From contig NZ_CABFWF030000008.1 of NCBI RefSeq assembly GCF_902153245.2, forward strand, positions 62,001 to 126,000: a DNA stretch of 64,000 nucleotides, in the 5' to 3' direction. The notes beneath the pieces are model-generated. The model worked only from the letters and a program-made list of their open reading frames with translations. It was not told where the DNA came from and made no database searches. A program made the translations under genes and the position numbers. Positions 54,434-64,000 of this stretch are shown piece by piece. The DNA is from Pseudorhizobium endolithicum (lineage in GTDB: Bacteria; Pseudomonadota; Alphaproteobacteria; Rhizobiales; Rhizobiaceae). Each line of letters starts with the position of its first letter. Position 1 is the stretch's first letter.

Positions 54434-55606
54434 ATGTCGACCGCACCCGACCGTAAAACCGTTTTTCTTCGCGCTTCCGCCTTGGCAGGACTGCTGCTGA
54501 TCGCTCCTTGCTCTGCCGTTGCGCAGGAAGCTCCTCAGCCGCCAGCCACGGCCCCGCAGGCCGCTCCTTCGAGCCCCGTCGACGTTCCGCAAGCAACGCC
54601 GCAGCCGCCTGCTGCCGGGCAAGCTGCGCAGCAGCCGACACTGCAGCAACCGGACACCGCAGCCGAACCGACCGCGCCGGCTCCGGCCGCTGCTCAAACG
54701 GTCGCCCCCGGGAGCGGAGCTCAACCGCCATCGGCCACACCGGCACCCGATCAGGCCGCCGCACCCGAGGTCACGGCGGAGCCCGCGGATCCGGCAACGC
54801 CGACAAGGGGCGGTGCGGAGCCTACCATGGAGCGGTCCTCCACCGACCTGGAGCCCCTTCTTCCAGCCGGGGAGCGCTCCGATATTCCGCATGACCTGTC
54901 GCCCTGGGGCATGTTCATGGCCGCCGACTGGGTGGTCAAGGGCGTGATGATCGGGCTGGCCTTCGCCTCGCTGGTCACCTGGACCGTCTGGCTGGCCAAG
55001 ACGCTCGAACTTGCCGGCGCCCGCACCCGTGCGGGACGGACACTGAAGATCATCCGGAATTCCGCGACGCTTGCCGAGGCCGTGAATGAGCTCGGCAAGC
55101 GCGGCGGGCCGGCCGCCTTGATGCTGCGCGCCGCAGCCGATGAGGTTCGCCTATCGGAAGCGGCCCTCGACCATGCCGACAACGGTGGCGTTAAGGAACG
55201 CGTCGCCTCCGCCCTCTCGCGCATCGAGTCCTATGCCGGACGGCGGATGTCGCGCGGCACCGGCGTGCTTGCCACCATTGGCTCCACCGCTCCCTTCGTC
55301 GGGCTGTTCGGCACCGTCTGGGGCATCATGAACTCCTTCATCGGAATTTCGGAATCGCAGACGACGAACCTGGCCGTTGTTGCCCCGGGCATCGCCGAGG
55401 CACTGCTGGCGACTGCGATCGGCCTCGTCGCGGCCATTCCGGCCGTCGTGATCTACAACGTCTTCGCCCGCTCCATCACCGGCTACCGCCATCTGCTGGC
55501 GGATGCCGCTTCCGGCGTCGAGCGGCTGGTCAGCCGCGACCTCGACTTCCGCAAGGTGCCGCCCGGCAGCCGCAAGTCGCCCGTCTCGCTCGTGGCGGGA
55601 GAATGA
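54434..55606 (+). CDS. exbB: TonB-system proton channel subunit ExbB
   Basis: 390 residues. A cleavable signal peptide (about 1-27, ending VAQ) is followed by a roughly 95-residue Ala/Pro/Gln-rich periplasmic extension, then the three-helix MotA/TolQ/ExbB core. Core motifs are GMFMAADWVVKGVMIGLAF and STAPFVGLFGTVWGIMNSF, with GIAEALLATAIGLVAAIPAV as the last helix. It powers TonB-dependent uptake with ExbD. The long exported N-terminus is typical of alpha-proteobacterial ExbB. Confidence 0.94.
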   Translation: MSTAPDRKTVFLRASALAGLLLIAPCSAVAQEAPQPPATAPQAAPSSPVDVPQATPQPPAAGQAAQQPTLQQPDTAAEPTAPAPAAAQTVAPGSGAQPPSATPAPDQAAAPEVTAEPADPATPTRGGAEPTMERSSTDLEPLLPAGERSDIPHDLSPWGMFMAADWVVKGVMIGLAFASLVTWTVWLAKTLELAGARTRAGRTLKIIRNSATLAEAVNELGKRGGPAALMLRAAADEVRLSEAALDHADNGGVKERVASALSRIESYAGRRMSRGTGVLATIGSTAPFVGLFGTVWGIMNSFIGISESQTTNLAVVAPGIAEALLATAIGLVAAIPAVVIYNVFARSITGYRHLLADAASGVERLVSRDLDFRKVPPGSRKSPVSLVAGE

Positions 55607-55609
55607 TCC

Positions 55610-56098
55610 ATGGCCGGCGGCATCCGCGAAAACCACGGTGACGATCTCTCCGAGAACCACGAGATCAACGTTACCCCCTTCATCGACGTGATGCTGGTGC
55701 TGCTCATCATCTTCATGGTGGCGGCGCCGCTTGCAACTGTCGACGTGAATGTCGACCTGCCTGCCTCGTCCGCCCAGCCGGCGCAGCGGCCGGATGAGCC
55801 GCTCTATCTCACGGTCAGGGACGACCTCGGCCTCAATCTCGGCAACGATCCGGTTCAGCGCGAGCAATTGGCGGCAGCCTTGGAACGGGTAACCGAAGGC
55901 AACAAGGACACGCGCATCTTCCTGCGCGCCGACAGGGCGATCGAGTACGGCCAGTTCATGGAGGTCATGAACCTGCTGCGCGATGCCGGGTACCTGAAGA
56001 TCGCCCTCGTGGGCCTCGAGACGCTGCCCGGTGCGGCGCCCGCCGCGACGGCGGGACAACCGGCGGCACCGGCTCCGGTGAGTGAGGCGGCCCCATGA
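55610..56098 (+). CDS. exbD: TonB-system subunit ExbD
   Basis: 162 residues. Short cytoplasmic N-terminus, then INVTPFIDVMLVLLIIFMVAAPL, with Asp26 the likely proton-carrying residue of the single helix. The periplasmic domain follows (about 45-140) and a Pro/Ala tail ends it. It starts 3 bases after exbB and overlaps the tonB start by 4 bases, so the three are one operon. Confidence 0.95.
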   Translation: MAGGIRENHGDDLSENHEINVTPFIDVMLVLLIIFMVAAPLATVDVNVDLPASSAQPAQRPDEPLYLTVRDDLGLNLGNDPVQREQLAAALERVTEGNKDTRIFLRADRAIEYGQFMEVMNLLRDAGYLKIALVGLETLPGAAPAATAGQPAAPAPVSEAAP

Positions 56099-57030
56099 CA
56101 TCCGCCTCGCCCCGACCCAGCCACGCCGGTCGGTTTGCAGAAATGGCGCTCTGGTCGTCCGCCGCACTGGTGGTGCTGACGGCGCATATCTCGGCGGCCG
56201 CCGTCCTGCTGCGGCAGGAACCGGCCCCGCCGGCCGAAAACGGTCCGCCCGCCGCCATCATGATCGAACTGGCCGCCGAACCGGAGGCGGCCAATACGGA
56301 AGAAGACCAGGTGGCGACCGAGGAGGTCGACTCCATGGAGGTCGCCAGCAAGCAACTGGAGCCGGTCGAGGAGCCGCCGCCCGAACCGTTGCCGGAGCCC
56401 GTCGAACCTCCCCCGCCGGAAGAGATCGCAGAACCGGTCGAGCCGGAGCCCGAGCCCGTGGAACCGGAACCGGTCGAAGAGCCGGAACCGGAGCCCGAAA
56501 TCACCGAGACGATCCCGGAGCCGCCGCCGGAACCGGTGGAAGAGGTCGATCCGCTGGAACAGCAGATGATCGCGGCGCTGGAAAACGTCGAGGTGCCGCT
56601 GCCTGTCTCGCGTCCGCCCCCGCCGCCCGAGCCGAAGAAGGAGCCGCCGAAGCGGGTCCGGAAGCAGCCGCAGGCCTCGAAGGCAGCACAGCAGGCCAAG
56701 CTCCAGACGAAGCAGTCGGATCGCACGGCCGCCACCCAGACCACCACAGGCTCGTCGAAACCCTCGGTCTCGCCCGCCAAGTGGAAGTCGAGGGTTCAAT
56801 CCAAGATCGCGCGAAATGCCCGTCGCTGCCCAGGAAATGATACCGGCACCGCCGCTGTCCGCTTCAGCTTCGACGGCAGCGGCAACATCACCAGCGTCTC
56901 GCTGTCCAGGTCGTCCGGCAATTCCGCTATCGACAACTATATCGTCGCCGCCGTGCGACGCGCCTCTCCGATTCCCGCCCCGCCCGCCGGCGTGCCGAGC
57001 TATCTGGATCAGGGCCTGAGGTGTGAATAG
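56095..57030 (+). CDS. tonB: Energy transducer TonB
   Basis: 311 residues. One N-terminal membrane anchor (about 17-37, ALWSSAALVVLTAHISAAAVLL) is followed by a periplasmic spacer that is almost wholly Pro and Glu (EPPPEPLPEPVEPPPPEEI and similar) over about 100 residues, then a Lys/Gln-rich stretch and the TonB C-terminal domain (about 225-311, GTAAVRFSFDGSGNITSVSL). The spacer is very rich in Glu-Pro where enteric TonB alternates Glu-Pro and Lys-Pro. Confidence 0.93.
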   Translation: MTSASPRPSHAGRFAEMALWSSAALVVLTAHISAAAVLLRQEPAPPAENGPPAAIMIELAAEPEAANTEEDQVATEEVDSMEVASKQLEPVEEPPPEPLPEPVEPPPPEEIAEPVEPEPEPVEPEPVEEPEPEPEITETIPEPPPEPVEEVDPLEQQMIAALENVEVPLPVSRPPPPPEPKKEPPKRVRKQPQASKAAQQAKLQTKQSDRTAATQTTTGSSKPSVSPAKWKSRVQSKIARNARRCPGNDTGTAAVRFSFDGSGNITSVSLSRSSGNSAIDNYIVAAVRRASPIPAPPAGVPSYLDQGLRCE

Positions 57031-57141
57031 GCCCTAGGGGCGAGCGATCTCTTCCTGGACAGCGCGCTCACCCGGAGCGGGCTTTCACGACGCGCAAATC
57101 TCTCGCGATCGTTCGCCGGCTTGCATGTACTTTGGAAGGTT

Positions 57142-57217
<76 letters not shown>

Positions 57218-57368
57218 ATCAGGGTGGTCCGGCACTCTATCCGGTCCTGGGAAATCCGGGGCGTTTCGCCCGGAGTGGCGGCTTCTTACTTCCGGTTTCC
57301 GGAGAGTGCAAGCCGTTTTTGAGGGGCCCGCCGAATTTTTCGGTTTCGGCGAGCCGGGAGCGTCTGGA

Positions 57369-57752
57369 TCAGACTTCGTCGTCGTCGCCGGTCACGCCGA
57401 TGATGCCGCTCATGTCGTCATCGTCATCGTCTTCGTCGGCTTCCAGGAAGGTATCGTCGTCGTCACCTTCGATCTCGACGTCGTCGTCACCGATATCCGG
57501 CAGGTCGTCGCCGCCCGCATCGTCGCCGTCGTCATTGCTGACCAGCTCGACGTCCGTGTTCTCGGTATCGACTTCCTGGATCTCCTCCTCCTCGGCCTGC
57601 TCCATCTTCATCTGGGCCGTGTTCTCCTCGAAGAAGGAGAGCGGCCAGGACTTGCCCGTATAGGGAGAGACGACCGGGTCACGGTTGAGGTCGTAGAACT
57701 TCTTGCCGGTATCCGGGTCGGTACGTTTGGTTCCGAGTTCCGCTTTTGCCAC
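57369..57752 (-). CDS. TIGR02300 family acidic protein
   Basis: 127 residues from a GTG start. The N-terminal third (MAKAELGTKRTDPDTGKKFYDLNRDP and PYTGKSWPLSFF) is the conserved core, while the last 60 residues are extremely acidic, with long Asp/Glu runs (DDDVEIEGDDDD, ADEDDDDDD). It is a rhizobial marker family of unknown function, nearly always divergent from aroA. The tail could bind cations or basic proteins; nothing proves that. Confidence 0.85.
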   Translation of the reverse strand: MAKAELGTKRTDPDTGKKFYDLNRDPVVSPYTGKSWPLSFFEENTAQMKMEQAEEEEIQEVDTENTDVELVSNDDGDDAGGDDLPDIGDDDVEIEGDDDDTFLEADEDDDDDDMSGIIGVTGDDDEV

Positions 57753-57912
57753 TGTGAAAGCCTCGTGAGTCTGGCCGACCGGGTCGGCTTGCCGCCGGAG
57801 CGGCTGTCAACGGGTGAAAAACTAAGCCGGTCCCCATAAGGCCTGCGCTCATTTCTGTCAAAGGTAAACTTGGCCGTCTCGCCTTGTCCAACAGGGCGAA
57901 ATAGCCGGATGA

Positions 57913-59342
<1,430 letters not shown>

Positions 59343-59343
<1 letters not shown>

Positions 59344-59978
59344 TGGGCTTCGTCATCGCCATCGACGGACCGGCGGCGGCCGGCAAGGGGACATTGTCCC
59401 GCCGGATCGCCGAGACCTACGGCTTCCAGCACCTGGATACGGGGCTTACCTATAGGGCAACCGCCAAGGCGCTTCTCGATGCGGGCCTGCCGCTGGATGA
59501 CGAGGACGTGGCGGAAAGGATGGCGCGCGAGGTGGATCTCGGCGGGCTCGACCGCTCGGTCCTGTCGCGCCACGAGATTGGCGAGGCGGCGTCCAGGATC
59601 GCGGTCATGCCATTCGTCCGGCGGGCACTGGTGGAGGCGCAGCGCAGGTTTTCCCTTCGCGAACCGGGGACGGTGCTGGACGGCCGCGATATCGGCACCG
59701 TCGTCTGCCCCGACGCGCCGGTGAAGCTCTACGTCACGGCCTCCCCGGAAGTGCGCGCTAGGCGGCGCTATGACGAGATACTGTCAGGCGGCGGTATGGC
59801 AGATTTCGACGCAGTCTTCGCCGACGTGAAGAAGCGCGACGAGCGTGACATGGGCCGAGCCGACAGTCCGCTGAAGCCAGCGGAGGATGCGCACTTGCTA
59901 GATACCTCGGAAATGAGTATAGAAGCCGCGTTTCAGGCGGCGAAGAGCCTCATCGACGCTGCCTTGAAGAAAGATTGA
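59343..59978 (+). CDS. cmk: Cytidylate kinase
   Basis: 211-residue P-loop kinase that phosphorylates CMP and dCMP. Walker A GPAAAGKG is at 9-16; [22 protein letters not shown] holds the CMP-binding region, and ARRRYDEI and [13 protein letters not shown] are lid elements. It overlaps aroA by 1 base and precedes rpsA, the classical aroA-cmk-rpsA order. Confidence 0.95.
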
Positions 59979-60127
59979 GACCTGCCGGCGAGCCGGCACG
60001 TCAGACTAGCTCGCAGATCAGTCCTTGCGCCGGATTGCCTCCATGACGAGGCGGACTGACTTTGAGCGTGTTCAACACGAACCCCCGGCGTATATGTGTC
60101 CTTGAACGGACACTCTCAGGAGATTTC

Positions 60128-61834
60128 ATGGCAGTATCTAACCCCACGCGGGAGGACTTCGCAGCCCTCCTCGAAGAATCCTTCGCACAGACCGATCTCG
60201 CCGAAGGCTATGTCGCCAAGGGCAAGGTCACCGCGATCGAAAAGGACATGGCTGTTGTTGACGTCGGCCTCAAGGTCGAAGGTCGCATCGCGCTGAAGGA
60301 ATTCGGCGTCAAGGGCAAGGACGGGTCGCTGAAGGTCGGCGACGAGGTCGAAGTCTATGTCGAGCGCATCGAAAATGCCCTCGGCGAAGCTGTTCTGTCG
60401 CGCGAGAAGGCTCGCCGCGAAGAGAGCTGGGTCAAGCTGGAAGCCAAGTTCGAAGCCGGCGAGCGTGTCGAAGGCATCATCTTCAACCAGGTCAAGGGCG
60501 GTTTCACCGTCGATCTGGACGGCGCTGTCGCCTTCCTTCCGCGTTCGCAGGTGGACATCCGTCCGATCCGCGACGTGACCCCGCTCATGCACAACCCGCA
60601 GCCCTTCGAAATCCTCAAGATGGACAAGCGCCGCGGCAACATCGTCGTTTCGCGCCGTACGGTTCTGGAAGAGTCCCGTGCCGAGCAGCGTTCTGAAATC
60701 GTTCAGAACCTCGAGGAAGGCCAGGTTGTCGACGGCGTCGTCAAGAACATCACCGACTACGGTGCGTTCGTCGACCTCGGCGGCATTGACGGCCTGCTGC
60801 ACGTCACAGACATGGCTTGGCGCCGCGTCAACCATCCGTCGGAGATCCTGTCCATCGGCCAGTCGGTCAAGGTCCAGATCATCCGCATCAACCAGGAAAC
60901 CCACCGCATCTCGCTCGGCATGAAGCAGCTCGAGTCGGATCCGTGGGATGGCATCGCGGCCAAGTACCCGATCGGCAAGAAGATTTCCGGTACGGTCACG
61001 AACATCACCGACTACGGTGCGTTCGTCGAGCTGGAGCCGGGCATCGAAGGCCTGATCCACATCTCCGAAATGTCCTGGACCAAGAAGAACGTACACCCCG
61101 GCAAGATCCTGTCCACGAGCCAGGAAGTCGATGTCGTCGTTCTCGAAGTCGATCCGTCCAAGCGCCGTATCTCGCTCGGCCTCAAGCAGACGCTGGAAAA
61201 TCCGTGGCAGGCATTCGCCTACTCGCATCCGGCCGGCACTGAAGTCGAAGGCGAAGTCAAGAACAAGACCGAGTTCGGCCTGTTCATCGGCCTCGAAGGC
61301 GACGTCGACGGCATGGTCCACCTCTCCGACCTCGACTGGAACCGTCCGGGCGAACAGGTCATCGAGGAGTACAACAAGGGCGACGTCGTGAAGGCTGTCG
61401 TCCTCGATGTGGACGTCGAGAAGGAGCGCATTTCGCTCGGCATCAAGCAGCTCGGCAAGGATGCAGTCGGCGATGCCGCTGCTTCGGGCGAACTGCGCAA
61501 GAACGCTGTCGTTTCGTGCGAAGTCATCGCCGTCAACGACGGTGGCGTCGAAGTGAAGCTCGTGAACCACGAAGACATCACCTCGTTCATCCGTCGTAAC
61601 GACTTGGCGCGCGATCGTGACGATCAGCGTCCGGAGCGTTTCTCGGTCGGTCAGGTGTTCGACGCGCGCGTTACCAACTTCTCCAAGAAGGACCGCAAGG
61701 TCATGCTGTCGATCAAGGCTCTCGAGATCGCTGAAGAGAAGGAAGCCGTTGCACAGTTCGGTTCGTCCGACTCTGGCGCATCGCTCGGCGATATCCTGGG
61801 CGCCGCTCTCAAGAACCGCGGCAACAACGAGTAA
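60128..61834 (+). CDS. rpsA: 30S ribosomal protein S1
   Basis: 568 residues with six S1 RNA-binding repeats. The third and fourth are nearly alike around ITDYGAFVDLGGIDGLLHVTDM and ITDYGAFVELEPGIEGLIHISEM. S1 guides mRNA to the 30S subunit. AGGAG lies before the ATG of MAVSNPTRED. The 149-base leader holds a 6-bp hairpin GTGTCC/GGACAC (60096-60113) just before the ribosome-binding site, which may take part in the autogenous control known for S1. Confidence 0.97.
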   Translation: MAVSNPTREDFAALLEESFAQTDLAEGYVAKGKVTAIEKDMAVVDVGLKVEGRIALKEFGVKGKDGSLKVGDEVEVYVERIENALGEAVLSREKARREESWVKLEAKFEAGERVEGIIFNQVKGGFTVDLDGAVAFLPRSQVDIRPIRDVTPLMHNPQPFEILKMDKRRGNIVVSRRTVLEESRAEQRSEIVQNLEEGQVVDGVVKNITDYGAFVDLGGIDGLLHVTDMAWRRVNHPSEILSIGQSVKVQIIRINQETHRISLGMKQLESDPWDGIAAKYPIGKKISGTVTNITDYGAFVELEPGIEGLIHISEMSWTKKNVHPGKILSTSQEVDVVVLEVDPSKRRISLGLKQTLENPWQAFAYSHPAGTEVEGEVKNKTEFGLFIGLEGDVDGMVHLSDLDWNRPGEQVIEEYNKGDVVKAVVLDVDVEKERISLGIKQLGKDAVGDAAASGELRKNAVVSCEVIAVNDGGVEVKLVNHEDITSFIRRNDLARDRDDQRPERFSVGQVFDARVTNFSKKDRKVMLSIKALEIAEEKEAVAQFGSSDSGASLGDILGAALKNRGNNE

Positions 61835-61853
61835 TCGCTGTTCCAGATGATCG

Positions 61854-61886
61854 AAGGCCGCCGGATGCAAGTCCGGCGGCCTTTTT
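61854..61886 (+). terminator. rpsA terminator
   Basis: A perfect 12-bp stem AAGGCCGCCGGA/TCCGGCGGCCTT with a 6-base loop followed by T residues, 20 bases after the rpsA stop. Confidence 0.92.
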
Positions 61887-61902
61887 CATGTCCGCTTTCG
61901 GT

Positions 61903-63537
61903 TCAGGCGAGGTCCGCCATGCGCCAATAAAGATCCTGCGCCTCGTCCGGCCGGTCCGGGTCCGAAGCCTGTCCCTCTTCCGGTTCTTCGCTTTCGGCGG
62001 GCGCCTCTTCACCCTCTTGCCGCCGGTCATGCCCGGCCTGGTGGCCTTCGCCGTCCTCGTCGACCGGTGACAGCCGCTCCACGTCGCGTTCGTCTTCGTC
62101 CGGTTGTCCGGGCACCGCGGGATAGGCCACGAACGCCGGAACAAGGCCTTCGCGGACCACCGCCGGCGCCGCCATCGGGAGGAAGAGGGCCTGTTCTATC
62201 AGCCTCTCGACACCGCCTTCCTGTACCGCATTCGGGACGGAGGACGCAGGGACGGGCAGCGGCGCAGTTGCAGCCACATCAGTATTCAAGAGCGAGGATG
62301 CGGCGGGTTTTCCTGCAGCGTTTCCCGTTAGACCGGGAATGTCGGCCGCCGGATCGGACGATCCGGTCGTCTCGTAGGTTGAGAGGGATGCCCCCGGCGG
62401 CACGAAGCCTTTCGCGCCGCCCGACCCTTCCGCGGCAGGAGAACCTCCGGAAATCCTGCCGGCAAGATATCGTACGTCCTGCGGCAGCGGCCTTCCTTCC
62501 TCCAGGCGCTGCGCCATTCGTACCAGTTCCGGCGCGTCGTAGATCACAACCGCACCTCGAATGGAGGCGGGACGCGAAGCTTCGGCGGGAGCCGGGTTGC
62601 CGGCGGGATGCGAGGGGGAAGCAGCGCGACGCTGCTGCGCCGGGATCTCGCCTCCCGACAGGTCGTCTTGTGGCGGCATGGCGGAGGCGGCTACGCCTCC
62701 AGGCCGCGCCGGGCTAGCCGCTTCACGGGAGGCAGGCACATTGCCCTCCGTCAGATCCGGTTTCACCGCCATGATTGCCTCCGCATGCGGCGGCTGTTGA
62801 GGCGTCGGGCGCGAGGATGCACCCCCGGCAAGACCGATTTCTCCGGCCCGTTGCGGCTGCGATGCGACAACCCCTCCGGCAGCGTCCGGAAGCCCTGCCT
62901 CCGTCTGCGGAGGGACCACTGCTACGCTTTGTGATCCTGCGAGGGAGGGGGGAGCTCCGCCCGGCGGGTAGGAAGGGGCAGACGACAACCTCGCCAAGGC
63001 CGGATGGCTCGCCCAGGGCTCCGAAGCCGCATTCTGACGGTAAGAACTGACGACGGCCCTGGCGGCAGGGTCGCGCTCGGACACCTGGCCGGTCTCGATG
63101 TAGGCGTTCAGGCGGGCCGCCTCCGGGCCTAGGGGATTTTCGAGGATTTCGGTGAGCATCCGCAACGTCATGCTGCGTGTCAGTTGCATCAGGGCCTGCT
63201 CCAGCACCGCGCGCTGGGCCGCTGTCAGCGATTTCAGCCCTTCCGCCAGCCGGTGAGCGTAGTCGACCAGGCTTTCGCCTTCGCGCCGGCTGATCTTAAG
63301 GTAGTTGCCGACCGTTTCGGCGAAGATCGATAGACCCTGGGCGAGATGCAGCTGTCCCGACAGAGACAGAAGATCAAGCCGCCCGCTGCTGAGATAGCTG
63401 ACCGGCGAGGGCGAAGAGGGGACGCTTGCGGCAGCGGTCGCCGCGACAAGTGGGCGGATGACGTGCCGGCCGGCGGTCTGGTAATCGGTGGAGGCGCTCA
63501 AGGCAGCGCCAAGGGGCGGCAGCATGACCTGCTCCAT
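61903..63537 (-). CDS. Uncharacterised Pro/Ala-rich protein
   Basis: 544 residues. The first 150 hold a compact helical part (LTAAQRAVLEQALMQLTRSMTLRMLTEILENPLG), the next 330 are low complexity, rich in Ala, Pro, Gly and Ser, and the last 60 are acidic and charged. I recognise no domain and see no signal peptide or membrane helix. Such architecture (helical ends, disordered middle) is seen in flagellar hook-length control proteins, but no FliK core is evident. The ribosome-binding site is weak. Confidence 0.6.
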   Translation of the reverse strand: MEQVMLPPLGAALSASTDYQTAGRHVIRPLVAATAAASVPSSPSPVSYLSSGRLDLLSLSGQLHLAQGLSIFAETVGNYLKISRREGESLVDYAHRLAEGLKSLTAAQRAVLEQALMQLTRSMTLRMLTEILENPLGPEAARLNAYIETGQVSERDPAARAVVSSYRQNAASEPWASHPALARLSSAPSYPPGGAPPSLAGSQSVAVVPPQTEAGLPDAAGGVVASQPQRAGEIGLAGGASSRPTPQQPPHAEAIMAVKPDLTEGNVPASREAASPARPGGVAASAMPPQDDLSGGEIPAQQRRAASPSHPAGNPAPAEASRPASIRGAVVIYDAPELVRMAQRLEEGRPLPQDVRYLAGRISGGSPAAEGSGGAKGFVPPGASLSTYETTGSSDPAADIPGLTGNAAGKPAASSLLNTDVAATAPLPVPASSVPNAVQEGGVERLIEQALFLPMAAPAVVREGLVPAFVAYPAVPGQPDEDERDVERLSPVDEDGEGHQAGHDRRQEGEEAPAESEEPEEGQASDPDRPDEAQDLYWRMADLA

Positions 63538-63726
63538 GTCTTCGCGTTGGCAAGACAGATCGGCTACAGCGGTTCAGTGTTTTCGCAGCGTTCGGCGCTG
63601 CGGCCGCGACGCCTCATGGCGTCACCAATGCCGATAATGCGTTAGAATTTCTTAAAAATGCTAACAAATTGCTAACACGGGCGGAATTGCTTGACCTTTG
63701 CCAGAATATAGTGGCCCGAAGGGTGC

Positions 63727-64000
63727 CTATGCGGCCAGCTTCTTCTTGAGCAGCTGGTAGAGGCCGATCTCGTCCACCGAGACGGGCAGGACCTCGACCT
63801 TGGTCACAGCCTCTGCGCTCAGTTCCTCGTGGGCTTCCGCATTCAGCTCGGTAACCTCTCCCGGCACGGCATCCTCAACGGGATGGGCAATATCGGTTGC
63901 AGGGCCGGCAGGCGGCGCATCCGTATCCGCTTCCGTATTCCGTGCCTGCTCCACCGTCGCACCGAGAAGCAGGACGATGTCCGCGTCCGTCGTAGCGGCG
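63727..64000 (-). CDS. Uncharacterised protein, cut by the window edge
   Basis: The last 91 codons of a minus-strand gene whose frame remains open past the right edge, so the true start is outside. The visible part begins AATTDADIVLLLGATVEQARNTEADTDAPP, then an acidic Glu/Ala-rich linker and the C-terminus IGLYQLLKKKLAA. I recognise no family. A GTG at 63954 could start a 75-residue form, but the frame continues upstream with coding-like sequence. Confidence 0.5.
   Translation of the reverse strand, partial: AATTDADIVLLLGATVEQARNTEADTDAPPAGPATDIAHPVEDAVPGEVTELNAEAHEELSAEAVTKVEVLPVSVDEIGLYQLLKKKLAA

Noticed and set aside
57327..57353. Hairpin downstream of the TIGR02300 gene as terminator
   Set aside because: A 7-9 bp stem is present, but no T-run follows in the minus direction.
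60116..61870. Open frame of 584 codons opposite rpsA, longer than rpsA itself
   Set aside because: Antisense to a ribosomal protein with biased codons that avoid stops on the other strand; no homology and no start signal.

Overview
The window is about 62-64% G+C chromosomal DNA from an alphaproteobacterium of the Rhizobiales, most probably Rhizobiaceae. Supporting signs are the C-P lyase operon layout, a 455-residue class II (CP4-type) AroA, the block TIGR02300 / aroA / cmk / rpsA with a tRNA-Ala, cycM, dnaX-ybaB-recR, rimP-nusA-ylxR-infB, and two small RNAs that resemble rhizobial families (one between polA and a MarR gene, one carrying three CCUCCUCCC loops). No phage, insertion sequence, integrase or CRISPR array is visible. 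Most of it is core chromosome.

Layout. 1-4.7 kb: distal half of a phosphonate (C-P lyase) operon, phnK-phnL-hexapeptide transferase-DUF1045-phnM-phnN, with mostly overlapping stops and starts. 4.7-10 kb: polA (minus), a candidate sRNA, a MarR regulator and an M20 peptidase. 10-13.4 kb: a cold-shock gene, an anti-Shine-Dalgarno sRNA, a YbaK-type deacylase and five small proteins of mostly unknown role. 13.5-19.2 kb: PBP1A, dnaK and dnaJ. 19.3-31 kb: LysE, SlyX, recF, ThiF/MoeB, GNAT, a hydroxyacid dehydrogenase, an SH3 protein, adenosine kinase, an AEC carrier, cytochrome cycM, kdsB, pheA, nudC and a HIT protein. 31-36 kb: SRP RNA, then dnaX-ybaB-recR with an antisense MOSC gene, then a lytic transglycosylase. 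36-43.6 kb: an MFS exporter and the rimP-nusA-ylxR-infB operon with a promoter-terminator leader. 43.6-54.3 kb: kduD, then a histidine-utilisation island (hutF divergent from hutI-hutH-hutU-hutD, a NitT/TauT-type ABC transporter and hutC) with two palindromes of the HutC type. 54.4-57 kb: exbB-exbD-tonB. 57.1-61.8 kb: tRNA-Ala(GGC), a TIGR02300 protein, aroA, cmk, rpsA. 61.9-64 kb: two uncharacterised minus-strand genes, the last cut by the window edge.

The most striking observations are a PolA whose 3'-5' exonuclease domain has lost several catalytic acids, an sRNA with three anti-Shine-Dalgarno hairpin loops, a strong promoter followed within about 50 bases by an intrinsic terminator ahead of rimP-nusA-infB, a pair of HutC-type operators framing the hut island, and a CP4-type AroA with Gly rather than Ala at position 100. 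I did not find a clearly new multi-gene defence or metabolic system; the best candidates for undescribed biology are the regulatory RNAs and the hut-linked transporter.
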